Positions 17,482-26,235 are shown, counted from the stretch's first letter. The stretch: 50,806 nucleotides of DNA from Pseudomonadota bacterium (GCA_947505245.1 CANNIZ010000029.1:1-50806); one strand, 5' to 3'. Numbers and translations: made by a program. Notes: generated by a model not told the origin, from the letters alone.

Positions 17482-17566
17482 GGGGCACCTCGGGGGCGAG
17501 CATGTGCCAGTTCCCTACGCTCGCGCAAGCGCGTGGGATAGGGTGGCGTCCTAGCCAGGAGCGCCC

Positions 17567-18910
17567 GTGTCCGACGCCTCGACTCCGTCCCCCGCCACCG
17601 GCGGCGCCAACTCCGTGAACGATCTCCTCTCCTTTCTCGGCCGCTCGCCGACGCCTTGGCACGCGGTCGACACCGTCGCCGAGGTGCTCGCGACGCACGG
17701 TTTTGACGCGATCGACCTGTCGTGGGAGCCGCGGCCGCTCATCGCCGGCACCCGCGGCTACGTACGCTCGGGTGGCACGATCATCGCCTTCCAGGTCGGA
17801 ATGGAGCCGGTCGCCGCGTTCGGCTTCCGCATCGCTTCGGCGCACACGGACTCGCCGGGCCTGCGCCTGAAGCCGCAGCCGATCATCAAGGGCAACGGCT
17901 ACGTGCGGCTGGGAGTGGAAGTGTACGGCGGCGTGCTGCTCTCGACCTGGATGGACCGCGACCTCGGTCTCGCCGGTCGCGTCGTGCTGCGCGACAAGGA
18001 CGCGGGCCAGCGCACGGTGCTCGTCAACATTGCGCGCCCGGTCGCCCGCATCCCGAACCTCGCGATCCACCTGAACCGCGGCGTCAACGACGAAGGCGTC
18101 AAGCTCAACGCGCAGACGCACATGCCCGCGGTGTTCTCGCTGGACGTGGACGCTGCCGATCCGCTCCGCGACCTGCTCGCGAGCGAGACCGGCGCGACGC
18201 CGGCCGACGTGTTGACGTGGGACCTCGCGCTGTACGACCTCGCGGCCCCCGTCCGCGGCGGGCTGAACGGCGAGTTCGTATTCTCCGGCCGCCTCGACAA
18301 CCTCGCGTCGTCGTACGCGCTCGTCCAGGGCATGATCGCGTCGCTGGACTCCGGGTTCGATGGGCGTCCCTGCGCGGTGACGTCGGTGATCGCCCTCCAC
18401 GACCACGAGGAGGTCGGCTCGCTGTCGGCTCAGGGCGCGCAGGGTCGCCTGCTCGAGACCGTGCTCCAGCACGTCGTCGACCAGGCCGAACAGGCGCCGG
18501 GCGGCCTCGTCCGCGCGCTCGCGAACAGCTGGCATCTTTCGGCCGACATGGCCCACGCCGTGCACCCCGGCTACGCCGACAAACACGACAGCCAGCACAT
18601 GCCCGAGCTCAACAAGGGCCTCGTCATCAAGCAGAACGCGTCCCAGCGGTACGGGACCGAAGGCGAAACGTCCGCGTTCGTGCTCCGCCTTTGCGAGAAG
18701 GCCGGCGTGAAGCCGCAGTGGTTCGCGAACCGCAGCGACCTCGCCTGTGGCACCACCGTGGGGCCGATCGTCGGCGCTGCGCTCGGTGTCCACACCGCCG
18801 ACATCGGCTGTCCGATGTTGTCGATGCATTCCATCCGCGAGATGTGCGGAACGAAAGACCACGAGGGCATGATCGCCATGCTCGACAAGTTCTTTCGCGG
18901 CGAAGGGTAG
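17567..18910 (+). CDS. apeB: M18 family aminopeptidase (aspartyl aminopeptidase type)
   Basis: The 447-residue cytosolic metallopeptidase matches M18. SAHTDSPGLRLKP carries the first zinc His and Asp, HDHEEVGSLSAQGA carries the Asp-Glu-Glu cluster, SADMAHAVHP the next ligand, and the end has CGTTVGPIVGAALGVHTADIG plus MHSIREM. It forms dodecamers in known cases and removes N-terminal acidic residues. The start is a GTG with CAGGAGC seven bases before it. The next gene begins directly after its stop, so the two may be co-transcribed. Confidence 0.92.
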   Translation: MSDASTPSPATGGANSVNDLLSFLGRSPTPWHAVDTVAEVLATHGFDAIDLSWEPRPLIAGTRGYVRSGGTIIAFQVGMEPVAAFGFRIASAHTDSPGLRLKPQPIIKGNGYVRLGVEVYGGVLLSTWMDRDLGLAGRVVLRDKDAGQRTVLVNIARPVARIPNLAIHLNRGVNDEGVKLNAQTHMPAVFSLDVDAADPLRDLLASETGATPADVLTWDLALYDLAAPVRGGLNGEFVFSGRLDNLASSYALVQGMIASLDSGFDGRPCAVTSVIALHDHEEVGSLSAQGAQGRLLETVLQHVVDQAEQAPGGLVRALANSWHLSADMAHAVHPGYADKHDSQHMPELNKGLVIKQNASQRYGTEGETSAFVLRLCEKAGVKPQWFANRSDLACGTTVGPIVGAALGVHTADIGCPMLSMHSIREMCGTKDHEGMIAMLDKFFRGEG

Positions 18911-19906
18911 GTGGGTTTGGCCGGTAGCAAGTTCTCGATTGGTGTGGTCGGCGCGACGGGCGCGCTCGGAAAAGAGATCCTCGCGGTGCTCGACAAGTCG
19001 CCCTGGCGGCCTGACACGGTAAAGGCGTACGCGAGCGCCAAGTCCACGATCCCGACGGTGGACTACGGGGACTCGCACCTGCCCGTGGACGACCTCGCGG
19101 ACGCCGACTTCGAGGGGCTGGACGCCGTGATCCTCGCCGTTCCGCCCGACGTCGCTCGCGCGGCGGCGGACCGCGCGGTGGGCTGCGGAACCAAGGTCGT
19201 CGACTGCTCCGGCGCGCTGCTCGTGGACGGCGACGTACCGCTCGTGGTGCCGTGGGTGAACCCGCTCGTCCTGAAGGACCTGCCGCTGCGCGGGGTGCTC
19301 GCGATCCCGCACGCGACGGCCACGCTGCTCGCGTCGGTGTTGGCGCCGCTCGCGCGCGCCGGACTGCTCGGTCCGGTCGAGGCGACCGTGATGCTGCCGG
19401 CGTCCACGCAGGGACGTGACGGCGTCGATGAGCTTTCGCGGCAGGTCATCGCCCTGTTCAACAACGGGACGGCGCCGCGCAAGGTGTTCGAACACGGTCT
19501 CGCGTTTGACCTCCTGCCCGCGGCGGACGCGGTCCGACCGGACGGTCTGACCGAAGGCGAGGCGCGCGCGGTCGACGAGATCGGCCGCCTGCTTCCGGGC
19601 GTCGACGTTTCCGTCACCGAGGTCGGCGTGCCTCTGTTCTCAGGGATCGCTGCAACGATTCGTATCGCCGTCACCGCCGATCCGGAGCACGTCGCGCGGG
19701 TGCTCGCCGAGGGCGGCGTGCAGGTTCCGACGGGGGCGCGCGCGCTTCCGCGGCCACGGCGGGTCGACGGGCACCCGTTCGCCCATGTCGGCCGCATTCG
19801 TGCCGACGCGCACGGGCTTCGCCTTTGGGCCGTGATGGACAACCTCCGGGGTGCCGCCGCCGTGGCCGTCGGCACCTGTGGCGTGCTCGTCCGAAAGCCC
19901 ACCTGA
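18911..19906 (+). CDS. Aspartate-semialdehyde dehydrogenase-like protein lacking the catalytic Cys (USG-1-like)
   Basis: The 331-residue protein has the ASADH layout: GVVGATGALGKE for NADP binding at 11-22, VVDCSGALL, and a C-terminal dimerisation part. The active-site motif NPNCST is replaced by IPHATA (132-137), so Cys becomes Ala135. The substrate Arg and catalytic His region (RVPVxxGHxEA) reads GVPLFSGIAAT. All three key residues are gone, as in the USG-1 relatives of ASADH. It is therefore unlikely to be the lysine/threonine pathway enzyme. The GTG start abuts the stop of the peptidase gene. Confidence 0.75.
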   Translation: MGLAGSKFSIGVVGATGALGKEILAVLDKSPWRPDTVKAYASAKSTIPTVDYGDSHLPVDDLADADFEGLDAVILAVPPDVARAAADRAVGCGTKVVDCSGALLVDGDVPLVVPWVNPLVLKDLPLRGVLAIPHATATLLASVLAPLARAGLLGPVEATVMLPASTQGRDGVDELSRQVIALFNNGTAPRKVFEHGLAFDLLPAADAVRPDGLTEGEARAVDEIGRLLPGVDVSVTEVGVPLFSGIAATIRIAVTADPEHVARVLAEGGVQVPTGARALPRPRRVDGHPFAHVGRIRADAHGLRLWAVMDNLRGAAAVAVGTCGVLVRKPT

Positions 19907-20001
19907 CCCATCGGGCGTAATCCCGAGTAAGGCCCCCCTCCGTCAACCGTCCGACGCCAGACCGCCGACCCCACCTTAGGGTGGCTGGCTCGGAGGTCCG
20001 G

Positions 20002-21543
20002 TTGAACACGCTCGTAGGCCCATCGCTCGACGCGCCGCCGTTCTCCACGCTGGTGGATGCGTTCGAGGCCCTCACCGAGCAGCACGAGTCCGTGTTGGTC
20101 ATCCATCGCGGGAAGGAGCGGTTCTCGCTCACCGGGCCGGAGTGGGTGCATCTCGCCGCGTGCTGGTCGCGAGCGCTGCAGCGTGCAGGGGTCGGCCGCG
20201 GCGACCGCGTCCTCCTGTTGTTGCCCAACGATCGGCAGTTCGTCGGTGCGTTCTTCGGTGCCCTTCGCCTCGGCGCGGTCGCGGTGCCCCTCGCGTGGCC
20301 CGCCGGCACCAACGTCGCCCACGCGCTTGCGGCGCTGACGCCGCTCGTCGAGAAGTCGGACGCCAAAGCGCTCGTCACCCCGCCCGGCCTCGGAACGCCG
20401 TGGTCCGTTCCGGTGGTCGACGCGCCCGACACTGAGCCGCTGGTGACCACGGCAGACGTGTCGCCTTCTGCGCCCGCGTTCATCCAGTTCACGTCGGGCA
20501 GTCTCGGTCGCCCGCGCGGCGCCGTGATCTCGCATCGTGCAGCGATCGCTTCGGCGTGGTCGATGGGCCGCGCGATGGGCGTCGGGCCGTCGGACGTCGG
20601 CGTTTCCTGGCTGCCGCTGTTTCACGACATGGGCCTGGTTGGCGCGCTGCTGTGCCCGCTGGTGCACGGGTTCCCGCTACATCTCATGTCGCCGGGCGAG
20701 TTCCTGCTCCATCCACGGCGCTGGCTCGACCGCGTTCACGAGGCACGCGGCACGCTCGCCGCCGCGCCAGACTTCGCGTGGGACCTCGTCGCGCGGCGGG
20801 TGAGCGCGGAAGGTCTTGACCTCTCCTGCTGGCGGTGGCCACTGTCGGGCGCCGAGCCGGTCCACCGGGCGACGCTCGATGCGTTCGCGCAACGTTTCGG
20901 TCCGGTCGGCTTCCCCGGCATACGGCCCGTCTACGGCCTCGCCGAGAACACGCTCGGCGTCGCGTTCTCCGCCGGAGATGAGCCCGATCACCTCTGCGAA
21001 GGTCGCCACGTCCCCTCGGTGGGAACGCCGCTGCCCGACATGTCCGTGCGCATCGCCGGTGAAGGTGAAGGCGAGATCCTCGTGCGCGGCCCCTCGCTGA
21101 TGACCGGGTACTTCCGGGACGAAGAATCGACCGCTGCGACCTTCGACGATGGCTGGCTCAAGACGGGCGACCTCGGCGTGATCGAAGGTGGACGCCTTTA
21201 CGTGACCGGTCGCGAGAAGGACCTCGTGATCCAGAGCGGGCGGAAGTTCCACCCGTACGACATCGAACGCATCGTCGCGAGGCTCGTCGACGCGCCGCCG
21301 AACGGCGTCGCAGCGTTCTCGCAGCAAGACGGCGATCGCGAGCGGCTCGTCGTGGTGTGCGAGGTGCGCGGCGTCCCCGATGTCGACCTCGAGAAGCGCG
21401 TGCGCGGGCGCCTCGCGGACGACCTCGGCGTGCGCGCAGACTTCGTGTTCATCGTGGCCCCTGGCGCGCTCGAGCGCACCACGAGCGGCAAGGTGCGTCG
21501 TCGCGCAGTGGCGCAACGCTTCGCAGCGGAGGTGGTGTCGTGA
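20002..21543 (+). CDS. Fatty acyl-AMP ligase-like adenylating enzyme
   Basis: The 513-residue protein belongs to the ANL superfamily. The phosphate loop is FTSGSLGRPRG (163-173), followed by the FAAL-type motif SWLPLFHDMGLVG (202-214), the YGLAENTLGV block, LKTGDLG, and GREKDLVIQSGRKFHPYDIE near the hinge. The end TTSGKVRRR carries the catalytic Lys region. It should activate a carboxylic acid as acyl-AMP and load the carrier protein encoded two genes on. The TTG start has GGAGG five bases upstream; a GTG seven codons earlier has none. It is the first gene of a five-gene overlapping operon. Confidence 0.88.
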   Translation: MNTLVGPSLDAPPFSTLVDAFEALTEQHESVLVIHRGKERFSLTGPEWVHLAACWSRALQRAGVGRGDRVLLLLPNDRQFVGAFFGALRLGAVAVPLAWPAGTNVAHALAALTPLVEKSDAKALVTPPGLGTPWSVPVVDAPDTEPLVTTADVSPSAPAFIQFTSGSLGRPRGAVISHRAAIASAWSMGRAMGVGPSDVGVSWLPLFHDMGLVGALLCPLVHGFPLHLMSPGEFLLHPRRWLDRVHEARGTLAAAPDFAWDLVARRVSAEGLDLSCWRWPLSGAEPVHRATLDAFAQRFGPVGFPGIRPVYGLAENTLGVAFSAGDEPDHLCEGRHVPSVGTPLPDMSVRIAGEGEGEILVRGPSLMTGYFRDEESTAATFDDGWLKTGDLGVIEGGRLYVTGREKDLVIQSGRKFHPYDIERIVARLVDAPPNGVAAFSQQDGDRERLVVVCEVRGVPDVDLEKRVRGRLADDLGVRADFVFIVAPGALERTTSGKVRRRAVAQRFAAEVVS

Positions 21544-22535
21544 ACGCCCTCGTCCTCGGTTCCGCCGGCTTCCTCGGCGCCAACCTCGTCCGCGCCCTGG
21601 TGGCGAAGGGCATCACGCCGACGTGCGGTCGCAGGCCGCGCACCAACGTGCTCACGCTGCGCGGGCTCAAGGTCCCGTTCGCGATGACCGACCTCGACTC
21701 GCCCGAGGAGCTTCGGGCTGCGATGACCGGTCACGACGTGGTGTTCCACCTCGCGGGCCACTACCCGAAGTTCTCGTTCGATCGGCAAGGCGCCATCCGC
21801 CTGGGCCTCCGCCAGCTTGAGAACGTGCTCGACGCGGCGGCCGCCACCGGCGTGAAGCGCGTCATCTACGTCTCCAGCACGGCGACGGTCGCGCCGGCGG
21901 CTGGCCGCGCCTCGAACGAAGGCGACGTGTTCGACGCCCCTCCCGGGTTCGGCACCTACCACGACCTGAAGTGGCTGCTCGAAGCGCGCGCGCTGAACGA
22001 GAGCCGAACCGAGGTCCTGGTGGCCTGTCCGGCCGCGTGTATCGGCGCGTGGGACCTGCGCGTCGGCACGAGCGCGCTGTTGGTGGCGCTGGCGCGCGGC
22101 ATGGACCCCAAGCACCCGGACGGCATCGTCTCGATTGTCGATCCGGAGGACGTCGCCCGTGGGCTGATCGCCCTCGCGGAGGTCGAGCGTCCGCCGAAGC
22201 GCGTGCTGCTGTCCGGCGGGAGTCACGCGCTGCACGCCCTGCTCGACGCGGTGGCGCTGCGGTACAAGGTCGCTCCGCCGTCCGCGCCGATTTCGGCAGC
22301 GGATGCGATCGCGCTCGCAGACGCGTCGGAGCACCGCGCCGCCACGGAGGGTGGGCGCCCCGAACTTTCGCGCGAGATCGTCGATCTCGTGATCCACGGC
22401 GTGAACCTCGACGCGAGCGCGTCGCTCGCGCTGATCGACGCCTACACCCCGCTGTCCGTCACCCTTGATCGCTTTGATGCTTGGGCGCAGCGCATGCGCC
22501 TCGTCCCCCGTCCCCTCGTCCTGGAGCCCACATGA
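21540..22535 (+). CDS. Extended SDR (NAD-dependent epimerase/dehydratase family)
   Basis: The 331-residue protein has the Rossmann motif GSAGFLG (7-13), VFHLAGH (68-74), a VSST segment (111-114) and the YxxxK pair Tyr140/Lys144. The sequence around the N-terminus resembles HpnA, dihydroflavonol-reductase and 3-beta-HSD-like enzymes, which act on hydroxyl or keto groups of hydrophobic molecules. The GTG start overlaps the ligase stop (GTGA). Within the operon it could reduce or oxidise a carbonyl on the carrier-bound acyl chain. That role is inferred. Confidence 0.82.
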   Translation: MNALVLGSAGFLGANLVRALVAKGITPTCGRRPRTNVLTLRGLKVPFAMTDLDSPEELRAAMTGHDVVFHLAGHYPKFSFDRQGAIRLGLRQLENVLDAAAATGVKRVIYVSSTATVAPAAGRASNEGDVFDAPPGFGTYHDLKWLLEARALNESRTEVLVACPAACIGAWDLRVGTSALLVALARGMDPKHPDGIVSIVDPEDVARGLIALAEVERPPKRVLLSGGSHALHALLDAVALRYKVAPPSAPISAADAIALADASEHRAATEGGRPELSREIVDLVIHGVNLDASASLALIDAYTPLSVTLDRFDAWAQRMRLVPRPLVLEPT

Positions 22536-22783
22536 ACACCGTCCCGATCGAGCCCGCCGAGCAGGTCCTGAATCTCCTTGGGCAGCTCACCACCATCCCC
22601 CGGGCCGACATCAAGCCCACCGACAACCTGCGCGCCGACCTCGGCCTTGACTCGGTGGCGGCGATGGAGCTCGTGTCCATGCTGGCCGAGCAGCTCCAGA
22701 TCGAGATCGAGCTCGAAGACGCGATGCAGATCGAGACCGTCGGTCAGGTGATCGAGCTCGTGCGCGAGCGCACCCGTGGCTGA
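22532..22783 (+). CDS. Acyl carrier protein
   Basis: This 83-residue protein has the 4'-phosphopantetheine site at Ser41 in LGLDSVAAMELVSMLAEQL. Its helix pattern matches ACP/PCP domains, with acidic residues flanking the site. It is distinct from a housekeeping AcpP (usual DSLDTVELVM), so it is probably dedicated to this operon. The ATG overlaps the SDR stop (ATGA), and its end overlaps the start of the dehydrogenase gene by eight bases. No phosphopantetheinyl transferase is encoded in the window. Confidence 0.92.
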   Translation: MNTVPIEPAEQVLNLLGQLTTIPRADIKPTDNLRADLGLDSVAAMELVSMLAEQLQIEIELEDAMQIETVGQVIELVRERTRG

Positions 22784-24179
22784 CGATCCGATCGTCGACG
22801 CAGTCGAGCGGTTCGCGAAGGACCAGATCGACGCGCGGGCGATCGACCACGACAAGCGCATTCCGCGCGCGGTGATCGAGGGCCTCGCCGAGATGGGGCT
22901 GTTTGGTCTGACCATCCCCGAACAGTGGGGCGGCATCGGGCTCGAGCTGCCTCGGGTTGCAAAGGTGATCGCCGCCATCGCGAAGGTGGACCGGTCCGTC
23001 GCGACCACGGTGGGTCTGCACGGGGGCCTCGGGACGCGCGGGCTCGTCGCCTACGGAACAGACGCTCAGAAGGAGCGCTGGCTGCCCGATCTCGCTTCGG
23101 GAAAGCGCCTCGCCGCGTTCGCGACCACCGAGTCCGAAGCCGGCAGCGACCTGACGGCGATTCGCACGCGCGCCGTGCCCGAGGGCGATGACTACGTCCT
23201 CAACGGCCAGAAGATCTATGTGACCAACGGCGCCCTCGCCGACGTGTTCACGTTGTCGGTGGCGTCGTCCACGCCAGAAGCTCGCCGCGGACTTCAGCTG
23301 ATGGTGTTCGAAAAGGGCGACGGGATCGTCGTCGGCGCCGAGGAGGAGAAGCTCGGCCTCCGCGGCTCGTCCACGACGTCGCTGTTCCTCGACGGCGTCC
23401 GCGTGCCGTCGTCGCGCGCGCTAGGCGCCCCGACGAAGGGCTCCGATCAGCTCTCGCACGTGTTGTGCGTCGGCCGCACCTTGATGGCGGCGGGCTGCGT
23501 GGGCTCGGCCACCGGGGCGATCGACAAGGCCGTGCGGCACACGATGAACCGCCGGCAGTTCGGCAAGGCGCTCGCGTCACTCGAGGTCGTGCGCGAACAG
23601 CTCGCGACGATGGAGGTGCTGCGCGCTGCGATGGAGGCGCTCGTCGACGTGACGACGCGCGCGCTCGACGAGGAGATGAAGCTGCACCGCTTGTCGCTCG
23701 CGGCGAAGATCTTCTGCAGCGAGTCGGCGTGGGAGATCACGGACCTCGCGGTTCAGTTGCACGGCGGGTCCGGCTTCGTCGAAGAGACCGGGGTCGCGAT
23801 CCTGCAGCGCGACGCGCGCATCACGCGCATCTTCGAAGGGGCGAACGACGTGCTTCGCGTCCGCCTCGGGCTGATGTACGCCGGCATGATCCCCGCGGTG
23901 GCAACGGGCCCGCTCGGGGAGGTCGTGCGCGACCAGGCCATCGCGCTGAAGGCCGCCTATGGCGTGCGCCTGGCCACCCAGCCGCGCGAATTGTGGCGGC
24001 TCGGCGGGCTCGTCACCCTCGCCGAGACGGCTGCGGCGCTCGCCGGGAGCGGCGCTCCTGCCGACACCATCGAGCACTTCAACGCGCTCGCCCAGGAGCG
24101 CGCGGCGGTCCTGGTGGGCGGCCCGCTCGCGCTCGGACCGATCGACACCATCTGCAAACGTCTGCTGGAGGCCCAGTGA
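22776..24179 (+). CDS. Acyl-CoA dehydrogenase family flavoprotein
   Basis: The 467-residue protein shows ACAD signatures: LAAFATTESEAGSDLTAIRT for FAD binding, GLRGSSTTSLFLDGVRVP, NRRQFGKAL, QLHGGSGF, and RIFEGANDVLR with the presumed catalytic base Glu354. An extra C-terminal segment of about 80 residues resembles VLCAD-type members. The GTG start overlaps the ACP gene. Standing next to an acyl-AMP ligase and a dedicated ACP, it probably introduces a double bond in an ACP-bound acyl chain, as the prolyl-carrier dehydrogenases of pyrrole pathways do. The substrate chain is unknown. Confidence 0.9.
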   Translation: MADDPIVDAVERFAKDQIDARAIDHDKRIPRAVIEGLAEMGLFGLTIPEQWGGIGLELPRVAKVIAAIAKVDRSVATTVGLHGGLGTRGLVAYGTDAQKERWLPDLASGKRLAAFATTESEAGSDLTAIRTRAVPEGDDYVLNGQKIYVTNGALADVFTLSVASSTPEARRGLQLMVFEKGDGIVVGAEEEKLGLRGSSTTSLFLDGVRVPSSRALGAPTKGSDQLSHVLCVGRTLMAAGCVGSATGAIDKAVRHTMNRRQFGKALASLEVVREQLATMEVLRAAMEALVDVTTRALDEEMKLHRLSLAAKIFCSESAWEITDLAVQLHGGSGFVEETGVAILQRDARITRIFEGANDVLRVRLGLMYAGMIPAVATGPLGEVVRDQAIALKAAYGVRLATQPRELWRLGGLVTLAETAAALAGSGAPADTIEHFNALAQERAAVLVGGPLALGPIDTICKRLLEAQ

Positions 24180-25465
24180 AGGTCCTGTTTGTCTACCCGC
24201 GCTTCTCCCGCCACGCGGAGCACAACCCCGAGCTGCTGACGTTCGTTCCGATGAACGAGTACCTGGGCTCGCCCTCGCTCGGCATCGCGAGCATCGCCGC
24301 GGCGACGCCAGCCGGCTGGGAGGTCGAGTACCGGGACGATCGGCTGGAGCCCGCGGACCGGCCGACGGACGCGGACATCGTCGCGATGTCGTTCTTCACG
24401 CCGGCCGCGTCCCGCGCGCTCGAGCTCGGCGACTACTTCAAGTCGCAAGGCAAGACCGTGATCGCCGGCGGCATCTTCCCGTCGATGATGCCGGACGAGG
24501 TGCAGCCTCATGTCACCACCGTGGTGCAGCACGAGGGCGAGGAGATCTGGCCCCGCCTGCTCGAGGATTTCCAGAAAGGAGAGCTCAAGCCGCGCTACGT
24601 CGGTGTGCCCGCCGATCTCGCGAAGGCGAAGCTGCCGCGCGTCGATCTGTACTTCGGCTCGGAGCGGCCGGGGTTCCTGCCTGACGACTACCCCCTGCAG
24701 CTGTCGCGTGGCTGCCCGATGACCTGCGTCGCATGTGCGTTGCCGAAGGTGATGCACGAGAGCATTCGCACCTACCCGTTCGAGCACGTGCTCGGTCAGC
24801 TCGACCAGCTCGCGGCGGCCGGAAAGCGGGCGTGCCTGACCGAAGACACGAGCTGGTTTCCAGGCTCCGGCCGCACGCGGCTCGGCCAGCTGTTCGACTA
24901 CCTCGCGTCGACCGGTCGCACGATGTCCGTGAGCTACGTCGGCATTTCGATGCCGATGCTCGTCGCGCTGCAGCCGTCCATGCTGGCACGCGCCCGGAAG
25001 GCCGGCGTGACGATGTTCTACCTCGTCGGCGGCTTCGACCCGATCACCACCAAGGCGTTCTGCAAGGACGAGCCGCAGGCGCTCGCGAAGGCGGAGCTCG
25101 CGATCAAGAAGTCGCTCGACGCGGGCATCGAGCCGTACACCTCGTTCCTCATCGGCAACGACGATGACGACGAAGGGACGGTCGATCGGATGCTCGAGTT
25201 CGCGCGGCGTTCGGGCATCAAGAAGGCTGAGTTCGCGATCTTCACGCCGTACCCCAACACGCCGTCGTGGCATCGTTTGTTGGCGGAAGGCCGCATCCTC
25301 ACGCGCGAATGGAGCCGCTACAACGACGCGAACGTCGTGTTCCAGCCCAAGCACTTCACGCCGGACGGGCTGCGGCAGGCGTACCTGCGTCTTTGGCGCG
25401 AGTTCTATGCGGACCGCACCGACCTGCAGGGGCTCGGGACCGCTGAGCGGACGATTCAGTTCTAA
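24176..25465 (+). CDS. Cobalamin-binding-type radical SAM protein
   Basis: The 429-residue protein has an N-terminal B12-binding-like Rossmann domain (about 1-140: VKVLFVYPRF, DIVAMSFFTP, TVIAGGIFPSMMP, VQHEGEEIWP). A radical SAM barrel follows, with the iron-sulfur cluster Cys180, Cys184 and Cys187 in SRGCPMTCVACALP. Relatives methylate unactivated carbons or rearrange lipid and polyketide skeletons. The GTG start overlaps the dehydrogenase stop, making it the last gene of the operon. A REPIN-like hairpin begins three bases after its stop. The reaction cannot be told from sequence alone. Confidence 0.88.
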   Translation: MKVLFVYPRFSRHAEHNPELLTFVPMNEYLGSPSLGIASIAAATPAGWEVEYRDDRLEPADRPTDADIVAMSFFTPAASRALELGDYFKSQGKTVIAGGIFPSMMPDEVQPHVTTVVQHEGEEIWPRLLEDFQKGELKPRYVGVPADLAKAKLPRVDLYFGSERPGFLPDDYPLQLSRGCPMTCVACALPKVMHESIRTYPFEHVLGQLDQLAAAGKRACLTEDTSWFPGSGRTRLGQLFDYLASTGRTMSVSYVGISMPMLVALQPSMLARARKAGVTMFYLVGGFDPITTKAFCKDEPQALAKAELAIKKSLDAGIEPYTSFLIGNDDDDEGTVDRMLEFARRSGIKKAEFAIFTPYPNTPSWHRLLAEGRILTREWSRYNDANVVFQPKHFTPDGLRQAYLRLWREFYADRTDLQGLGTAERTIQF

Positions 25466-25468
25466 ATT

Positions 25469-25537
25469 AGGGGTCAGGAATTGATGATTGCTGATTCCGC
25501 CCTGCGCGAAATCAGCAATCGTCAATTCCTGACCCCT
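25469..25537. repeat. REPIN-like inverted repeat, copy 1 (short loop)
   Basis: Two 28-bp arms (25469-25496 and 25510-25537) are inverted copies with one mismatch, beginning AGGGGTCAGGAATTG. The loop is 13 bp. The element fills the gap between two convergent genes almost exactly, starting three bases after one stop and ending three bases before the other. Its right arm is identical to that of the copy at 30854-30996. The GGGGTCAGG edge recalls REP sequences mobilised by RAYT (IS200-like) transposases. It may also act as a two-way terminator. Confidence 0.75.
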
Positions 25538-25540
25538 CGT

Positions 25541-26194
25541 TCAGCTCGCGAGCGCGCGCGGGAACAGCACGTTGTTTTCGAGCGCGATGTGCTCGACGAG
25601 CTCCCGGTCGAGCGTCTCGAGCCCGGCCCACAGCGCGCTCCAGGTCCGGCAGGCGCCCGCAGGAATCTGGTACTCGTTGGTCAACTCGCGGGCGCGGGCG
25701 AGCAGGATCGCGACCTGCTCGTGTTCGTGGCGCATCGCCGCGATGGGCGCGCCGGCTGCAGCTCCGTCGCCGCGCAGGATCTGCGGGAACAGGACCTGCT
25801 CCTGCCTCGTCAGGTGCGGTTCGAGGTCGTTGCGGAGCGCGATGACGACGTCCAGCAGCAGCGCGAGGTCGTCGTCCTTGTGCCCGTGCACTTGGACCAC
25901 GCGGGCGGCCATCACCTCGATGCGGGCGAGATCCTCTCGCATTGGCGCGTGGTACTGGACCTGGAGGTGGTCGATCAGTTCGTTGAGCGGAGCCTGGTCC
26001 CAGCGGCGCTCGGTGGTGACCGACCGCGCCTCTTCGGCAGCGATCTCCTGAAGCAGTGAGTTCTCGTCGACGCCGCGCGCGGCGCAAGCCTCGGCGAGTG
26101 TGGTGCCACCGCTGCAACAGAACTGGATGCCGTGCCGCTGAAACACCTTGATCGCGAGGGGACGTGTGGTTGAGATCTCACCGACGGTCATCAT
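25541..26194 (-). CDS. ytfE: Iron-sulfur cluster repair di-iron protein (RIC/YtfE/ScdA)
   Basis: This 217-residue protein has the ScdA_N domain with a Cys pair (Cys26-Cys27 in HGIQFCCSGG). A hemerythrin-like four-helix domain follows, with IDHLQVQYHAPMREDL, HGHKDDDL, EPHLTRQEQVLFPQI, RHEHEQ and VEHIALENNVLFPRAL supplying His/Glu ligands. RIC proteins restore iron-sulfur clusters after NO or peroxide damage. I start at the ATG eight bases after GGAGG. A 26-bp palindrome ends about 16 bp upstream. The neighbouring Rrf2 gene supports NO- or redox-controlled expression. Confidence 0.93.
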   Translation of the reverse strand: MMTVGEISTTRPLAIKVFQRHGIQFCCSGGTTLAEACAARGVDENSLLQEIAAEEARSVTTERRWDQAPLNELIDHLQVQYHAPMREDLARIEVMAARVVQVHGHKDDDLALLLDVVIALRNDLEPHLTRQEQVLFPQILRGDGAAAGAPIAAMRHEHEQVAILLARARELTNEYQIPAGACRTWSALWAGLETLDRELVEHIALENNVLFPRALAS

Positions 26195-26209
26195 GGGTCG
26201 TACCTCCAT

Positions 26210-26235
26210 ATCACTAGATATCAGTATCTATTGAT
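26210..26235. promoter_or_regulatory. Perfect palindromic operator candidate before RIC
   Basis: The 26-bp site is symmetrical: ATCA-c-TAGATA-tcag-TATCTA-t-TGAT. It sits directly upstream of the RIC Shine-Dalgarno. On the minus strand it overlaps a plausible promoter (TTGCAA, 16 bp, TATCTA). Half-site ATCAATAGA recurs at 26473-26482 and 27485-27493, always next to genes of this module, although the AT-rich word is unexpected in such GC-rich DNA. The Rrf2 regulator encoded 0.8 kb away is the natural candidate to bind it. Confidence 0.7.

Noticed and set aside
18911..19906. Annotation as a working aspartate-semialdehyde dehydrogenase (asd)
   Set aside because: The catalytic Cys, the catalytic His and the substrate Arg are all replaced.
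19911..19926. Terminator hairpin TCGGG-cgtaat-CCCGA after the ASADH-like gene
   Set aside because: A five-base stem without a T-run is too weak to call; it may be chance.
20002..25465. Ladderane, arylpolyene or classical PKS cluster
   Set aside because: There is no ketosynthase, dehydratase or chain-length factor gene in or beside the operon.
26210..26235. FNR/DNR-type box
   Set aside because: Those sites are TTGAT-N4-ATCAA with halves facing inward over 14 bp; here ATCA and TGAT are the outer ends of a 26-bp palindrome.
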